Below are positions 22,653 through 32,322 of a stretch of DNA of 33,001 nt, piece after piece. Made by a program: the position numbers and the translations under genes. Each line of letters begins with the position of its first letter. Position 1 is the stretch's first letter. The notes under the pieces are model-generated. The model was not told where the DNA came from, made no database searches, and worked only from the letters and a program-made list of their open reading frames with translations. The stretch spans positions 1-33,001 of the forward strand of contig JASBUV010000068.1 of the NCBI GenBank assembly GCA_030147705.1. The letters are read 5' to 3'. The stretch is from Gammaproteobacteria bacterium (GTDB taxonomy: Bacteria > Pseudomonadota > Gammaproteobacteria > Pseudomonadales > Pseudohongiellaceae).

Positions 22653-24329
22653 ATGAAAAAGAAACTCCTGGCACTTTCAATCGGAGTCCTTTCATTATCG
22701 ACCGTGCAGGTTTTCTCCCAGGAAGACAATACGTCCTATCGGGAAGGCTATCAGCTCATTCTGGAACAGCAATGGGAGCGGGCACGCGATCATTTTCAGG
22801 AGTTCCAGACGCAATGGGCGGACAGCTCCTGGGCTGACGATGCGGCTTTCTGGCATTGCTACGCCATTGAGCAACTCAATACCGAATCGCGCGAGCACTT
22901 TGCCTGCTATCAGGATTTCCTGAACAACTGGCCGGAGAGCTCCTGGGTCGCCGATGCACGTGGCAAGATTCTGGTGCTGGGCTCGCGACTTGCGCAACGC
23001 GGAAATCCTGAGTACCTGCAACAGCTCCGCTTCTTCAGCACTGGCGATCCTGATGTAGATTTCGATTTTGATTTCGATGACATCGATGACACCGTCGCTG
23101 CGGCTCTGGACAGAGCGGAACGGGAATTGGAGCGGGTGCGAATTGTGCGGGAAAACATGGTTCCCCCGCGACCTCCCGTGCCAGATGTGCCTGACCTGCC
23201 CGACAATATTTTCATTTCCCAGGACGGCGATGAAATTCGGTTTGAAATTGAAGAAACGATTCGTGAAGCACAACGCAATGCCAGAGAAATGGCAGAGCGA
23301 GCGCGAGAGGCTTACCGCTCCCGTGGATTCAGCCGCAGCCGAAATACGGCGGACGATGAATTGCTGACCATTCTCGCTGCGTTGCGTGATAACGAGAGAG
23401 CCTCTGACATATTACTCGATCGACTGGAGTCCAGTGATGATCCGCAACTGCGCAGTCGTATTGTTCTCTTGCTGGAAGATATTCCGGGCGAGCGCATCAG
23501 CAATTCCTTGCTCGATCTCGTGGATAATGATGAATCGGAAATTGTGCGCAATAACGCAGTGATCGTATTGCTCGACCGCAATGAGCCGGTAGCTCGATCC
23601 AGACTTCTGGAAATCGTCGATGACGAATCCTTTCCGGTATCGATTCGCTCTGAAATAGTCGGGGATCTGGATAACTGGGAAGAGAGTGAAGCCATCCCGG
23701 TGCTGGGTCGTTTGTTGAGAAATTCTACAGAACCAGCGCTCATCGAAGAGGCTGCTGACGCGCTGGCCGATATTGGTAGCGACGAAGCGGTAAGCGTGTT
23801 GCTCGATGGCTTCTCGCAGCAACAGGATATGGGACTGCGCTATGTCATGCTTGAGGAGATCGCCAATCTCGAGACACCACGCGTCATGAATTTTCTTTCC
23901 GATATCGCGCTGGAAAACGAAGACGATGAACTCGCTGCCATTGCCATAGATGGCATCGCAGACCGGGAAGACAATATTGGTGTTGCCGCGTTGGAGCATA
24001 TCTATCTGCAATCCCAAAATCAGCAGCGACGGCTGGCCGCGATGATCGGCATTGGCGAAGCCGAGAACGCCTACGCCTATGATGTAATATCAGAGTTGAT
24101 TGCCGATGAGACGAACCCGGAACTCCTGGCAGTTGCCGCCAACGCTCTGGGCCGCACCGGACAGGAAGATGCGATCGACAGATTGATGTCGATCTATTCG
24201 GCGAGCAGTGATTCCAATGTGCATCGCTCCGTAATCAGAGCGCTGCGCCGTCTGGAACGCTTCCCGGCAGCGACAGAAGCAATGCTGAATATTCTCGAAG
24301 ACCGATTGGCTAGCGCCGAGGCGCAGTAA
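22653..24329 (+). CDS. Exported TPR/HEAT-repeat protein in the sigma operon
   Basis: A 558-residue protein with a signal peptide (residues 1-22, LLALSIGVLSLSTVQVFSQ). Residues ~25-110 resemble a tetratricopeptide pair of the outer-membrane lipoprotein/YbgF type (REGYQLILEQQWERARDHFQEF, then YQDFLNNWPESSWVADA). A short acidic tract DVDFDFDFDDIDD and a charged helical linker (130-225) follow. From about 230 to the end are some ten HEAT-like repeats of ~31 residues (pattern LLDLVDNDESEIVRNNAVIVL). AGAGGT stands 7 bases before the ATG. It is the third gene of the ECF operon, 33 bases after the anti-sigma gene, and overlaps the next gene. It is probably a periplasmic scaffold or sensor acting on the anti-sigma factor; no enzyme motif is present. 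Confidence 0.85.
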   Translation: MKKKLLALSIGVLSLSTVQVFSQEDNTSYREGYQLILEQQWERARDHFQEFQTQWADSSWADDAAFWHCYAIEQLNTESREHFACYQDFLNNWPESSWVADARGKILVLGSRLAQRGNPEYLQQLRFFSTGDPDVDFDFDFDDIDDTVAAALDRAERELERVRIVRENMVPPRPPVPDVPDLPDNIFISQDGDEIRFEIEETIREAQRNAREMAERAREAYRSRGFSRSRNTADDELLTILAALRDNERASDILLDRLESSDDPQLRSRIVLLLEDIPGERISNSLLDLVDNDESEIVRNNAVIVLLDRNEPVARSRLLEIVDDESFPVSIRSEIVGDLDNWEESEAIPVLGRLLRNSTEPALIEEAADALADIGSDEAVSVLLDGFSQQQDMGLRYVMLEEIANLETPRVMNFLSDIALENEDDELAAIAIDGIADREDNIGVAALEHIYLQSQNQQRRLAAMIGIGEAENAYAYDVISELIADETNPELLAVAANALGRTGQEDAIDRLMSIYSASSDSNVHRSVIRALRRLERFPAATEAMLNILEDRLASAEAQ

Positions 24330-25357
24330 TGATGCGCTCTTTCGCTTCCCGGCTACTCACCTTGCTCGCTACCTGTGCCGGATGTGTAGTGTGGACTTTG
24401 CCAGCGCTTGCTCAAATCGAAGTGCACGAGGCGGACACTTCGCTGACCCTGGAAGCACGCTGGCAATGGGCAACTGAACAACTGCCTGGAGACAGTAGTG
24501 CATACATCGCGTGGCGTTTCACTACTGTGCTTGATGAGAAGTTGCACATCAATGCGATGGCCGCATTCGAGCATGGCATTGGTTGGCAGCGCGGCCTTTC
24601 CGTGAATGCCCTCATCGCCGGCAACCGTCGTCCGCAGGAGATCCATCTCCGTTCCCGGGAACTGGTGATGTTGATGAAGTTCAGCAACAGACAACTGCTT
24701 GAGGTCGATCTGCTGGACAGCACCGATCCCATACGCTGGCAGCAGCGACTGTACTGGTTGGGTGATGGTGAGAGCGTCGCAAGCTATCAATTGCTCGCTG
24801 GGCTGCTCGATCCCGACGCGGAGCGCTCGGTCAATCGTGGCCTGATCAATGCCATCGGCGTTCATACCGTCAACGAGCGCAATGGATTTCTCAATGCCTT
24901 GCTGAATACCTCGCAATGGGCTTCCTATCGACCAGTGATACTGCACGCGCTGGCACAGCAACATTCCGGTGAAACTGAAACTCTCTTACTGGAGAGTGCG
25001 GCAAGCGACAATACTGAGCTCACCGAACGCCTCGTGGCAATTACTGCGCTGCGCAGTTATTCCTCACTCGATAGCCTGCAAGTCCTGCTCAGCCTGACCG
25101 ACGCACGTTATCCGCAAAGGCTGCGCCGTGAGGCCATCGAATCCCTGGCCTGGTTCCCCGCAGAACAGGTCAGTGAGCACCTGAACCAGATCGCCTGGTT
25201 TGACGACAATCACCGCGTGCGCAACGAAGCGGTGAAAAGTCTGGCGAAACTACAAAGCGGCAATGCCAACACTCTCTTGCTCACCATTGCGCGCCAGCAC
25301 CCGAGTGCTGCAACGCGTGAAGAAGCAATGGATACCCTGCGTCACCAGCTCTTCTGA
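24329..25357 (+). CDS. Second exported HEAT-repeat protein in the sigma operon
   Basis: A 342-residue protein with an N-terminal signal (RLLTLLATCAGCVVWTLPALAQ, cleavage near 29). A beta-rich or mixed region occupies about 30-150, and HEAT-like helical repeats follow (about 170-342: VILHALAQQHSGETETLLLE, LPQRLRREAIESLAW-type segments, NEAVKSLAKLQSGNANTLLL). The start overlaps the previous stop (TAATG, 24327-24331), the hallmark of translational coupling, so the two HEAT proteins are probably made in equal amounts and may form a complex. No catalytic motif is seen. The 3' end of the gene is duplicated just downstream. Confidence 0.82.
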   Translation: MMRSFASRLLTLLATCAGCVVWTLPALAQIEVHEADTSLTLEARWQWATEQLPGDSSAYIAWRFTTVLDEKLHINAMAAFEHGIGWQRGLSVNALIAGNRRPQEIHLRSRELVMLMKFSNRQLLEVDLLDSTDPIRWQQRLYWLGDGESVASYQLLAGLLDPDAERSVNRGLINAIGVHTVNERNGFLNALLNTSQWASYRPVILHALAQQHSGETETLLLESAASDNTELTERLVAITALRSYSSLDSLQVLLSLTDARYPQRLRREAIESLAWFPAEQVSEHLNQIAWFDDNHRVRNEAVKSLAKLQSGNANTLLLTIARQHPSAATREEAMDTLRHQLF

Positions 25358-25389
25358 TCGCTACGCTTGTCTCTTCTAATCGCTACGCT
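25349..25389 (+). repeat. 22-base-period duplication across the stop codon of the HEAT-protein gene
   Basis: CTCTTCTGATCGCTACGCT (25349-25367) recurs at 25371-25389 with one change (G to A, which turns the stop context TGA into TAA). The period is 22 bases, the same as the duplication at 8916. Confidence 0.7.
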
Positions 25390-25451
25390 CTCTAAGTTCC
25401 TGTCGCGCAGTACCGCCCTGGTCGATTGTTGCACTGTGCTGTTCACTTCAC

Positions 25452-25488
25452 GCAGCGCCCTGCTTCACTCTTAAGGCAGGTGCGCTGC
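25452..25488 (+). terminator. Strong imperfect hairpin upstream of gcvT
   Basis: GCAGCGCCCTGC (25452-25463) pairs with GCAGG (25476-25480) and GCGCTGC (25482-25488), leaving one bulged T. The 12-base loop contains CTTAAG. No T-run follows. It probably ends the sigma operon transcript. Confidence 0.45.
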
Positions 25489-25517
25489 TGTCCAAAACAC
25501 TGCTATCCCGGTAGAAT
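25489..25517 (+). promoter_or_regulatory. gcvT: Candidate gcv promoter
   Basis: TAGAAT (25512-25517) is a good -10; the -35 at 17-base spacing (TGTCCA, 25489-25494) matches half of the consensus. Transcription would begin near 25524. No glycine riboswitch core was recognised in the leader. Confidence 0.45.
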
Positions 25518-25570
25518 GCCCTGCATTCAGGAAGCCCAATCGGGCAAACCAGACAAACACGGGAAAGCTT

Positions 25571-26659
25571 GTGGGAGAACGAACCGCTTTATATCAACAG
25601 CATCTCGATGCTGGCGCCAAGATGGTGGATTTCGCCGGTTGGGATATGCCCATCAACTACGGGTCCCAGATCGAGGAGCATCAGCAGGTCAGAACCGCAG
25701 CAGGCGTCTTTGACGTCTCGCACATGACGGTTATCGATGTCAGCGGCGACGATGCCACCAACTATCTGCGCTACCTGCTCGCCAATGACGTTGCCAAGCT
25801 CGATGCATCTGGCCGGGCACTGTATAGCGCCATGCTCAATAATGATGGCGGCGTGGTCGACGACCTGATCGTTTATCGGCTGGACAATGGCTATCGCCTG
25901 GTTGTGAACTGCGCAACCCGCATGAAAGATCTCAAATGGATGGCAGAGCAGGCCCGCGGCTTCGCGGTGGCCATCGAAGAACGTCCCAGACTCGCCATTC
26001 TCGCTGTGCACGGCCCTCAGGCCATTGAGAAATTCTGCGCCACACTGGAATCCGACAAGATTGCTGCGGTCCAGGCGCTGGGCAATTTCCGTGGTGTAGA
26101 GCTTGGCGACTGGTTTGTCGCGCGCACGGGCTATACCGGCGAGAAAGGCATTGAGGTGATTTTCCCCCAGGAACAGGCGGCTGCTCTGTGGGACAAGTTG
26201 CTCGCCGAAGGTGTCAAGCCTGTCGGTCTCGGAGCACGAGATACCCTGCGCCTCGAAGCTGGCATGAATCTGTATGGACAGGACATGGATGATGCGACTT
26301 CGCCTATCGCTGCCAACATGAGCCAGACTATTGCCTGGGAACCTCAAGATCGTCAGTTCGTCGGTCGGGAAATGGTTGAGATACACCGCAAATTGCAGGC
26401 TGACGGCATGCTTCCCGAACTCACCGGGCTGGTACTGGAAGAGCGCGGCGTGCTGCGTCACGGACAGAAAGTGATTACAGACAAAGGTGAGGGAGTTATC
26501 ACCAGTGGCAGCTTTTCACCTACATTGAAGCATTCAATCGCATTAGCTAGAATCCCCGTGAAAAGTGAATCCTGCCAGGTCGACATGCGCGGCTCTTTGA
26601 TCCCCGTGCGAATCGTCAAACCGAATTTTGTCCGCTTTGGCAAAAAAGTATTTGAGTAG
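25571..26659 (+). CDS. gcvT: Aminomethyltransferase (glycine cleavage T protein)
   Basis: Transfers the methylene group from the aminomethyl-lipoyl H protein to tetrahydrofolate, releasing ammonia. It has 362 residues, close to the E. coli enzyme. Landmarks are [15 protein letters not shown] near residue 20, VFDVSHM (46-52), [11 protein letters not shown] around 98-106, [12 protein letters not shown] around 186-197 and [19 protein letters not shown] around 220-238. The start is GTG at 25571, preceded by GGGAAAG; no ATG lies near. The gene leads the glycine cleavage cluster, with gcvH and gcvP following on the same strand. The L protein (lpd) is not in the window, as is usual, because it is shared with other dehydrogenases. 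Confidence 0.96.
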   Translation: MGERTALYQQHLDAGAKMVDFAGWDMPINYGSQIEEHQQVRTAAGVFDVSHMTVIDVSGDDATNYLRYLLANDVAKLDASGRALYSAMLNNDGGVVDDLIVYRLDNGYRLVVNCATRMKDLKWMAEQARGFAVAIEERPRLAILAVHGPQAIEKFCATLESDKIAAVQALGNFRGVELGDWFVARTGYTGEKGIEVIFPQEQAAALWDKLLAEGVKPVGLGARDTLRLEAGMNLYGQDMDDATSPIAANMSQTIAWEPQDRQFVGREMVEIHRKLQADGMLPELTGLVLEERGVLRHGQKVITDKGEGVITSGSFSPTLKHSIALARIPVKSESCQVDMRGSLIPVRIVKPNFVRFGKKVFE

Positions 26660-26711
26660 TCTTTAACTTGTCCCCGAGCGGACAACACATTCTCTGATGG
26701 AGTCCAGGCCC

Positions 26712-27101
26712 GTGAGCAATATCCCTGACGATTTAAAATATGCCTCTTCCCACGAGTGGGTTCGGATTGATGAAGAGGGCAATGCAACTGTCGGAATCTC
26801 CGATCACGCGCAGGATGCATTGGGAGATATCGTCTTCGTTGAACTGCCCGAGGTCGGCACTACGGTAAACGCCAGGGAAGAAGTGGCCGTGGTTGAATCT
26901 GTCAAAGCAGCCTCTGATATCTATAGCCCGGTTTCAGGCGAAGTGATCGCGGTCAACGAGGCATTGGTCGATGCGCCAGAGACCGTAAACTCCGGGCCAT
27001 ATGACGATGGCTGGTTCTTCAAGATCGCCATCAGCGACGAAGCAGAACTCGCTGATTTGATGGACGCTGAAGCTTACAGCGACCACATCGAAAACGAATA
27101 A
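26712..27101 (+). CDS. gcvH: Glycine cleavage system H protein
   Basis: Small lipoyl carrier protein shuttling the aminomethyl intermediate between P, T and L proteins. It has 129 residues, the same as E. coli GcvH. The lipoylated lysine is K65 in [13 protein letters not shown], and the segment [19 protein letters not shown] precedes it. GTG at 26712 is chosen over ATG at 26697 because the resulting start ([16 protein letters not shown]) matches the family N-terminus and GGAG (26699-26702) lies 9 bases before it. It lies 52 bases after gcvT and is probably cotranscribed with it. Confidence 0.96.
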   Translation: MSNIPDDLKYASSHEWVRIDEEGNATVGISDHAQDALGDIVFVELPEVGTTVNAREEVAVVESVKAASDIYSPVSGEVIAVNEALVDAPETVNSGPYDDGWFFKIAISDEAELADLMDAEAYSDHIENE

Positions 27102-27134
27102 TATCCAAGCCCTGTGAATAACAGGATCTTCTGA

Positions 27135-27162
27135 TTGACAGGTGCATGCCTGGGTAGGCATG
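27135..27162 (+). promoter_or_regulatory. -35-like box and hairpin between gcvH and gcvP
   Basis: A perfect TTGACA (27135-27140) lies just before a 6-bp hairpin, CATGCC (27145-27150) / GGCATG (27157-27162). No good -10 follows at normal spacing. It could be a weak internal promoter, or the hairpin could protect or attenuate the transcript between gcvTH and gcvP. Confidence 0.25.
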
Positions 27163-27241
27163 TTGCCGTTAACTGGCTTTACCTGCGGGTGAGGCACCAC
27201 TAACTCGTTACGCACGTCTTTATTCGGGAATCGCAATCTCC

Positions 27242-30214
27242 ATGCAGACACAGTCTTCCAACACTGTAGGCAGCCTTCAGGCTGCAGACAACGATGCCGC
27301 TCCTTCTCTCAAGGCACTGGAAAATCAGGCTGAATTCATCGATCGCCACATCGGACCCAACAATGCGCAGGTCAGCGCGATGTTGGCTGAGCTTGGCGTG
27401 GCATCGCTTGAAGCGTTGATAGCGGAGACTGTTCCTGCGTCCATTGCACTCGATGCAGCACTGCAACTTGGCGAGCCCATGAGTGAAGCGCAAGCTCTCG
27501 CCAAGCTGAAGTCATTGGGTGCGCAAAACGAACTACGACGTTCCTTCATTGGATTGGGGTACTACGACACAGTAATTCCGAATGTCATTCTCCGGAATGT
27601 GTTAGAGAATCCTGGCTGGTATACCGCTTACACGCCCTACCAACCGGAGATTTCCCAGGGCCGCCTGGAGTGTCTGCTCAATTTTCAGCAGATGATTCTC
27701 GACCTCACGGCAATGGATCTCGCCAACGCTTCTTTGCTCGATGAAGCGACTGCGGCCGCCGAGGCCATGGCGCTGGCCAAGCGCGTCAGCAAGAATCGCT
27801 CGGCGAACAAGTTCTTTGTGCATGAACTGTGTTTCCCGCAAACGATTGATGTGCTGAAAACCCGCGCCCAACGTTTCGGTTTCGAGTTGGTAATCGGGCC
27901 GCTGACCGACCTCAATCCACAAGAGGTTTTCGGTGCGCTGTTCCAATACCCGGACATGAGTGGTGAAGCACGCGACTTGACCGCGATGATCAGCAGTCTC
28001 CACGAAGCCAATGCCATTGCAGTTGTCGCTGCTGACTTGATGAGCCTTACGCTCTTAAAGCCACCCGGTGAGATGGGTGCGGATGTTGTCCTGGGTAACA
28101 GTCAGCGCTTTGGAGTGCCCATGGGTTATGGTGGCCCGCATGCGGCCTATTTCGCCACCAAGGATGAATTCAAGCGCGCGGTGCCGGGACGCATTATCGG
28201 AGTATCAGTGGATGCACGCGGCAAAGCAGCCTATCGCATGGCCCTGCAGACTCGCGAGCAGCACATTCGCCGCGAGAAGGCCAATAGCAACATCTGCACC
28301 GCGCAGGTCTTGCTCGCCAACATCGCAGCGCTGTACAGCATGTACCACGGCCCGACAGGCCTGCGCCGCATCGCTGAGCGTATCCATCGCCTCACCCGAA
28401 TTCTTGCCTCTGGCCTGCGGCAGCACGGCGTGGAGATAGTGAATAATAATTTCTTCGATACCCTCACGATCAAAGTCGACGGTGCCGAAGCAGAAGCGAT
28501 TCTGTCTCGCGCTGATCAGGCCGGGATCAACCTGCGCAGTGCAGAAATTACTGCCAATGGTCCGTTAGCCGACACGATTGGCATTAGTCTGGATGAATGC
28601 AGCAGCAGTGCAGACGTCATTGCCCTCTGGTCTGTGGTGACCGGCGTGGCCTGTGACGCGGCAACTATCGAGTCAGTCGATAGCGCAATTATTGAAGGCA
28701 AGTCGGCGGCGATTATCAGCGCTGAATTGCAACGAACCAGTGCCTACCTGACTCATCCGGTCTTCAACAGCTTTCATAGCGAAACCGATATGATGCGCTA
28801 CCTCAAGCGCCTCGAAAATAAGGACATCTCGCTGACTCACTCAATGATCCCGCTGGGATCTTGCACCATGAAACTGAATGCTGCAGCGGAGATGATTCCT
28901 GTTAGCTGGCCGGAATTCAGCAAGCCACATCCGTTCACGCCGGTCGCGCAGATGCCCGGTTATCAACAGATGATCAGAGAGTTGGAAGACATGCTTGCGG
29001 TCATTACCGGTTTTGACGCGGTCAGCATGCAACCCAATTCCGGTGCACAGGGCGAATACGCGGGGCTGCTTGCTATCCAGAACTATCTGGAAAGCCAGGG
29101 GCAGTCCCAGCGCAATGTTTGTCTGATCCCGACATCCGCACACGGCACCAATCCTGCCAGCGCGCAAATGCTTGGCATGAAAGTGGTTCTCGTGGCCTGT
29201 GACGACGATGGCAACATCGACATCGAAGATTTACGCGCCAAGGCGGAGCAGCATAGCGACGCACTCGCCGCGCTGATGATCACTTATCCTTCGACCCATG
29301 GTGTATACGAGGAGGGTGTGAAAACCATCTGTCAGATCATTCACGATCATGGCGGTCAGGTTTATATGGACGGCGCAAATCTCAATGCACAGGTGGGAGT
29401 GGCGCGACCGGCGGATATTGGTGCGGACGTTTCACACGTAAATCTGCACAAGACATTCTGTATTCCGCATGGTGGCGGCGGCCCCGGCATGGGCCCAATT
29501 GGGGTCAAGTCTCACTTACAGCCCTATCTCGCCAATCATTCAGTAATTACGATTGATGGCCCGAATCCGGGGAACAGTGCTGTCTCAGCGGCACCCTGGG
29601 GTAGTTGCGGAATCCTGCCTATCTCCTGGATGTACATCACCATGATGGGCGCCGAGGGATTACTCGAAGCTACGCAAGTGGCCATACTCAATGCCAACTA
29701 CATCGCGAAGCGTCTGGCGCCGCACTTCCCTGTACTGTATACCGGTCGCAACGGCCGCGTTGCGCACGAGTGTATTATCGACATGCGCCCTCTCAAGCAG
29801 GCGTCGGGAATTACGGAAGAAGACGTCGCGAAGCGGCTGATGGATTTTGGGTTCCATGCGCCTACCATGTCGTTTCCGGTTGCAGGCACTCTGATGATCG
29901 AACCGACCGAGAGCGAGAGTAAACTGGAGCTCGATCGTTTTATCGACGCGATGATCCAGATTCGTCAGGAAATAGCGCAAGTTGAGTCTGGTGAAATCGA
30001 TGCCGAGAACAATCCGTTGCGTCAGGCGCCCCACACGATAGAAGACATGCTCGATGCATCATGGGATCGCCCCTACAGCAAGGAACAGGCGGCCTATCCG
30101 GGTGGCAAGCGCACAGAAAGCAAATACTGGCCGAGCGTTAATCGCATCGACAATGTTTATGGTGACAGAAACCTCTTCTGTGCCTGCCCAGCGATTGATG
30201 TCTACGAAGACTGA
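27242..30214 (+). CDS. gcvP: Glycine dehydrogenase (decarboxylating), P protein
   Basis: PLP-dependent decarboxylase of the glycine cleavage system, a single-chain homodimeric form of 990 residues (E. coli 957). The N-terminal half is the inactive-like lobe ([17 protein letters not shown] at 32-48; [19 protein letters not shown] near 100). The C-terminal half carries the active site: [26 protein letters not shown] and the PLP lysine K737 in [21 protein letters not shown]. The N-terminal ~30 residues are an extra Ser/Ala/Gln-rich lead, which may mean translation really starts a little further in, but no better start is visible. It lies 140 bases after gcvH and is followed by a terminator-like hairpin. 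Confidence 0.96.
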   Translation: MQTQSSNTVGSLQAADNDAAPSLKALENQAEFIDRHIGPNNAQVSAMLAELGVASLEALIAETVPASIALDAALQLGEPMSEAQALAKLKSLGAQNELRRSFIGLGYYDTVIPNVILRNVLENPGWYTAYTPYQPEISQGRLECLLNFQQMILDLTAMDLANASLLDEATAAAEAMALAKRVSKNRSANKFFVHELCFPQTIDVLKTRAQRFGFELVIGPLTDLNPQEVFGALFQYPDMSGEARDLTAMISSLHEANAIAVVAADLMSLTLLKPPGEMGADVVLGNSQRFGVPMGYGGPHAAYFATKDEFKRAVPGRIIGVSVDARGKAAYRMALQTREQHIRREKANSNICTAQVLLANIAALYSMYHGPTGLRRIAERIHRLTRILASGLRQHGVEIVNNNFFDTLTIKVDGAEAEAILSRADQAGINLRSAEITANGPLADTIGISLDECSSSADVIALWSVVTGVACDAATIESVDSAIIEGKSAAIISAELQRTSAYLTHPVFNSFHSETDMMRYLKRLENKDISLTHSMIPLGSCTMKLNAAAEMIPVSWPEFSKPHPFTPVAQMPGYQQMIRELEDMLAVITGFDAVSMQPNSGAQGEYAGLLAIQNYLESQGQSQRNVCLIPTSAHGTNPASAQMLGMKVVLVACDDDGNIDIEDLRAKAEQHSDALAALMITYPSTHGVYEEGVKTICQIIHDHGGQVYMDGANLNAQVGVARPADIGADVSHVNLHKTFCIPHGGGGPGMGPIGVKSHLQPYLANHSVITIDGPNPGNSAVSAAPWGSCGILPISWMYITMMGAEGLLEATQVAILNANYIAKRLAPHFPVLYTGRNGRVAHECIIDMRPLKQASGITEEDVAKRLMDFGFHAPTMSFPVAGTLMIEPTESESKLELDRFIDAMIQIRQEIAQVESGEIDAENNPLRQAPHTIEDMLDASWDRPYSKEQAAYPGGKRTESKYWPSVNRIDNVYGDRNLFCACPAIDVYED

Positions 30215-30229
30215 TTGATCAGGTGAGGG

Positions 30230-30252
30230 TCGGTGTCAGTTGATGACACCGA
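30230..30252. terminator. Hairpin after gcvP
   Basis: TCGGTGTCA (30230-30238) and TGACACCGA (30244-30252) form a perfect 9-bp stem with a 5-base loop. It lies between the converging gcvP and membrane-protein genes and may serve both, although T-runs are short. Confidence 0.6.
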
Positions 30253-30284
30253 TTCAGTTTGAGATCCCGGTTGATCTGTTGGCG

Positions 30285-31274
30285 TTAACGAGGTTTGCGC
30301 CCTTCGAGCGGCGAATTGCGCATCTGTTCAAGCTGTTCCATCTCAAGCTGAATCTTTCGCAGGCGCTCATTCAGATCGCGTTTCACATGGATGATCTCGT
30401 CGTCGCCGGACGCATCGAATTCCTTGAATGAAGCATAGACACTGGCGCGTTCGCGCTTCAGTTCCTCCATCCGCCGAATCTTGAACTGGTCAACCTGGCG
30501 CCGTACGGCGAGCCCGGGAATCAATACGATTGAAATTGCACAGGTGAACGGCAAGGCAAGCCAGATCAAAAACAGTGCGCGGGCCAGTTCACTCTGCAAA
30601 TTTGTCCAGTCGACGCTGAACATATAACCCGCAATTAACAAGCCCACGACTGCGATCAGCAAAGCGAAGAACCACAGAGATTCTATGAGCAGCCTGATGC
30701 CGCCGCTACCGTCCGAGTTAAGCGGATCGAGGGTATATTGTAAATTGGGAGCAAAACGCACATAGATGGTAATGACTCCGATGATCGCCCACAGACCGAG
30801 CCCGGAGCAAAATCCCCCCATAAAATAGCCAAGATAAACCATGACCAGCGACAGGGGCGAGGCATGCAATTCTGCCGGCACTCCCAGTGTATGGGCAACA
30901 AAAGTCGTCGCGGTTGCAAACCCTAACGCGGCGATAGTAAATGACCGGTTAGTGAGGGTGCCCTCTATCACTTGTTCGGTGATTTTCGAATTCGCTTCAA
31001 ACTCCACCAGCACCTGCAAACTACGACGAAACACGAAAGTCGCAACGTACAACGCCATCAGACTGGTTGCGATGATGATACTGAGTACCCAACAGTACTG
31101 GCTTAGATAAGCGCCCTTATCAGGCAGGCTGACTACCTGCAGCAAGGAATAGGCTACTCCCAAACCCACTGCAATCCCGGTCCGGGCTGGCCAGGACAGC
31201 ATCTCCCCGTTCCTTACCGGGTCGAAGAAGGGATTGTAGACAGGGATGGGCGGTTGTTCGTCAGTAGATGACAT
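30285..31274 (-). CDS. Polytopic membrane protein of unknown family with C-terminal coiled coil
   Basis: 329 residues, no family recognised. Six or seven hydrophobic segments are visible: about 27-48, 61-82, 109-130, 138-155, 157-175, 195-217 and 230-252. The N-terminus (EQPPIPVYNPFFDPVRNG) and C-terminus are polar. The last ~70 residues (IRRMEELKRERASVYASF, then HVKRDLNERLRKIQLEMEQLEQMRN) are strongly charged heptad-like helices, probably a cytoplasmic coiled coil. There is no ribosome binding site of note before the ATG. It is transcribed convergently with gcvP and is preceded by ~240 bases without a gene. It might be a channel-like or scaffold protein; no catalytic motif supports more. Confidence 0.75.
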   Translation of the reverse strand: MSSTDEQPPIPVYNPFFDPVRNGEMLSWPARTGIAVGLGVAYSLLQVVSLPDKGAYLSQYCWVLSIIIATSLMALYVATFVFRRSLQVLVEFEANSKITEQVIEGTLTNRSFTIAALGFATATTFVAHTLGVPAELHASPLSLVMVYLGYFMGGFCSGLGLWAIIGVITIYVRFAPNLQYTLDPLNSDGSGGIRLLIESLWFFALLIAVVGLLIAGYMFSVDWTNLQSELARALFLIWLALPFTCAISIVLIPGLAVRRQVDQFKIRRMEELKRERASVYASFKEFDASGDDEIIHVKRDLNERLRKIQLEMEQLEQMRNSPLEGRKPR

Positions 31275-31516
31275 GGTGCATTCGGTTAGTTACTTGCTCG
31301 GTTAGCGTGTAGAGCGAATTGTGACTTTGCAATGAGGTTAACGGCCGATAGTCGAAATGATCAACACAGGTTGGATTTCAGTTTCGGAATCGCGAAAGTT
31401 AATAAATCAATTGAGGCTACAGGTTGCCATAAGTGCTGTGGGTCGCCAAGCCGATAATGAGAATTTTTACTCATCCTCACAAGAACACTTTGGCAATAGG
31501 TTTTGGACCGTGTTAA

Positions 31517-32296
31517 TTAACGTGCTGGAAGATGAATCGAGTTGCGGGCTGCCTCAAAACGTTCGGTTTCAGTATTGAAATTCGGTCGCCGGGATAGCGT
31601 AATCGCCCGCTCGCCCTCCACAGATTCCGTGTTTCCCGCAGCGCAGCTCCCGAGCGCTTTTCCCTGCGTTAGACTACGGCGGAGAAAACGCCGGGAAGGT
31701 TCACTGAATCCGTTGGCGATGAATTGTCTGTAACGCTGTTTGCTCCCGATGTCGTTTCCAAAAGTCGCGTGCATCACCGGGTGACTGGTTTTGTGCACCC
31801 GCCCGGATCCATTCAAGTCTGATTGGCTTCCGAAGGCGTGGTAAGAATAGCTGCTCCAGTGATGTTTGCCTGGATGATCAAAGCCAGCTTGTTGCGAGCC
31901 TTCCCGCTCAATAAATTTCTGACAATTCAAAACAGCCGCCGCGCCGTGAATACCAGAGATCGCTTTCAGACTGGGAAACACTCGCAGGGAGCGCTCGAAG
32001 CGTTGCTGAAAGTAATCGCCGAAGCAGCCATTCACCGAGTCCGTCCACCGGGCTATCGCCGATCTGGACAACGGCGTTATCAGCAAAAATACTTCGTTAG
32101 GCAAAAGTGCCCAGGCGTGAAGGCTGACACCGAACCAATGACTGCGTGCCTGCAAACGCTGCAAATAAAACTCGTAACAGTAGTCGTCAATGAAACACAG
32201 ACTGCCCATCGCCCCCTTGAGATAACAACAATAGCTCCTCTGCCGGTTGATGTGATCAGGACTGGAGTTCATCGTACTGGTTCGCAAGTCTGACAC
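31517..32296 (-). CDS. REP-associated tyrosine transposase (RAYT)-like protein lacking catalytic residues
   Basis: 259 residues. The layout follows TnpA_REP/Y1 transposases: CFIDDYCYEFYLQRLQ, a SLHAWALLPNEVFLLITP strand, GDYFQQRF, LNCQKFIEREGSQQAGF, WSSYSYHAFG, HPVMHATFG, and a C-terminal LRRSLTQGKALGS. In active members the central strand reads HAYVLMPNHVHLL; here the two histidines that bind metal are Glu (E68) and Phe (F70), and the position of the catalytic Tyr appears to be Phe (F92). The fold is kept but the nickase chemistry is probably lost. The GTG start at 32296 has AGGAG 9 bases before it, so the gene is likely still translated. It lies 26 bases after the ABC transporter gene on the same strand, so the two may be cotranscribed. 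Confidence 0.75.
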   Translation of the reverse strand: MSDLRTSTMNSSPDHINRQRSYCCYLKGAMGSLCFIDDYCYEFYLQRLQARSHWFGVSLHAWALLPNEVFLLITPLSRSAIARWTDSVNGCFGDYFQQRFERSLRVFPSLKAISGIHGAAAVLNCQKFIEREGSQQAGFDHPGKHHWSSYSYHAFGSQSDLNGSGRVHKTSHPVMHATFGNDIGSKQRYRQFIANGFSEPSRRFLRRSLTQGKALGSCAAGNTESVEGERAITLSRRPNFNTETERFEAARNSIHLPAR

Positions 32297-32322
32297 CGTG
32301 TGTTACTCCTGATTTAAAACTC

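Noticed and set aside
25390-25570. Glycine riboswitch in the gcvT leader
   Set aside because: Searched by eye for the conserved glycine aptamer core; only an unrelated hairpin (25452-25488) was found.
25589-26461. 290-codon open frame antisense to gcvT
   Set aside because: gcvT is unmistakable on the other strand; the antisense translation shows no family features.
31357-31578. 73-codon plus-strand open frame
   Set aside because: Overlaps the end of the RAYT-like gene, no ribosome binding site and no motif.
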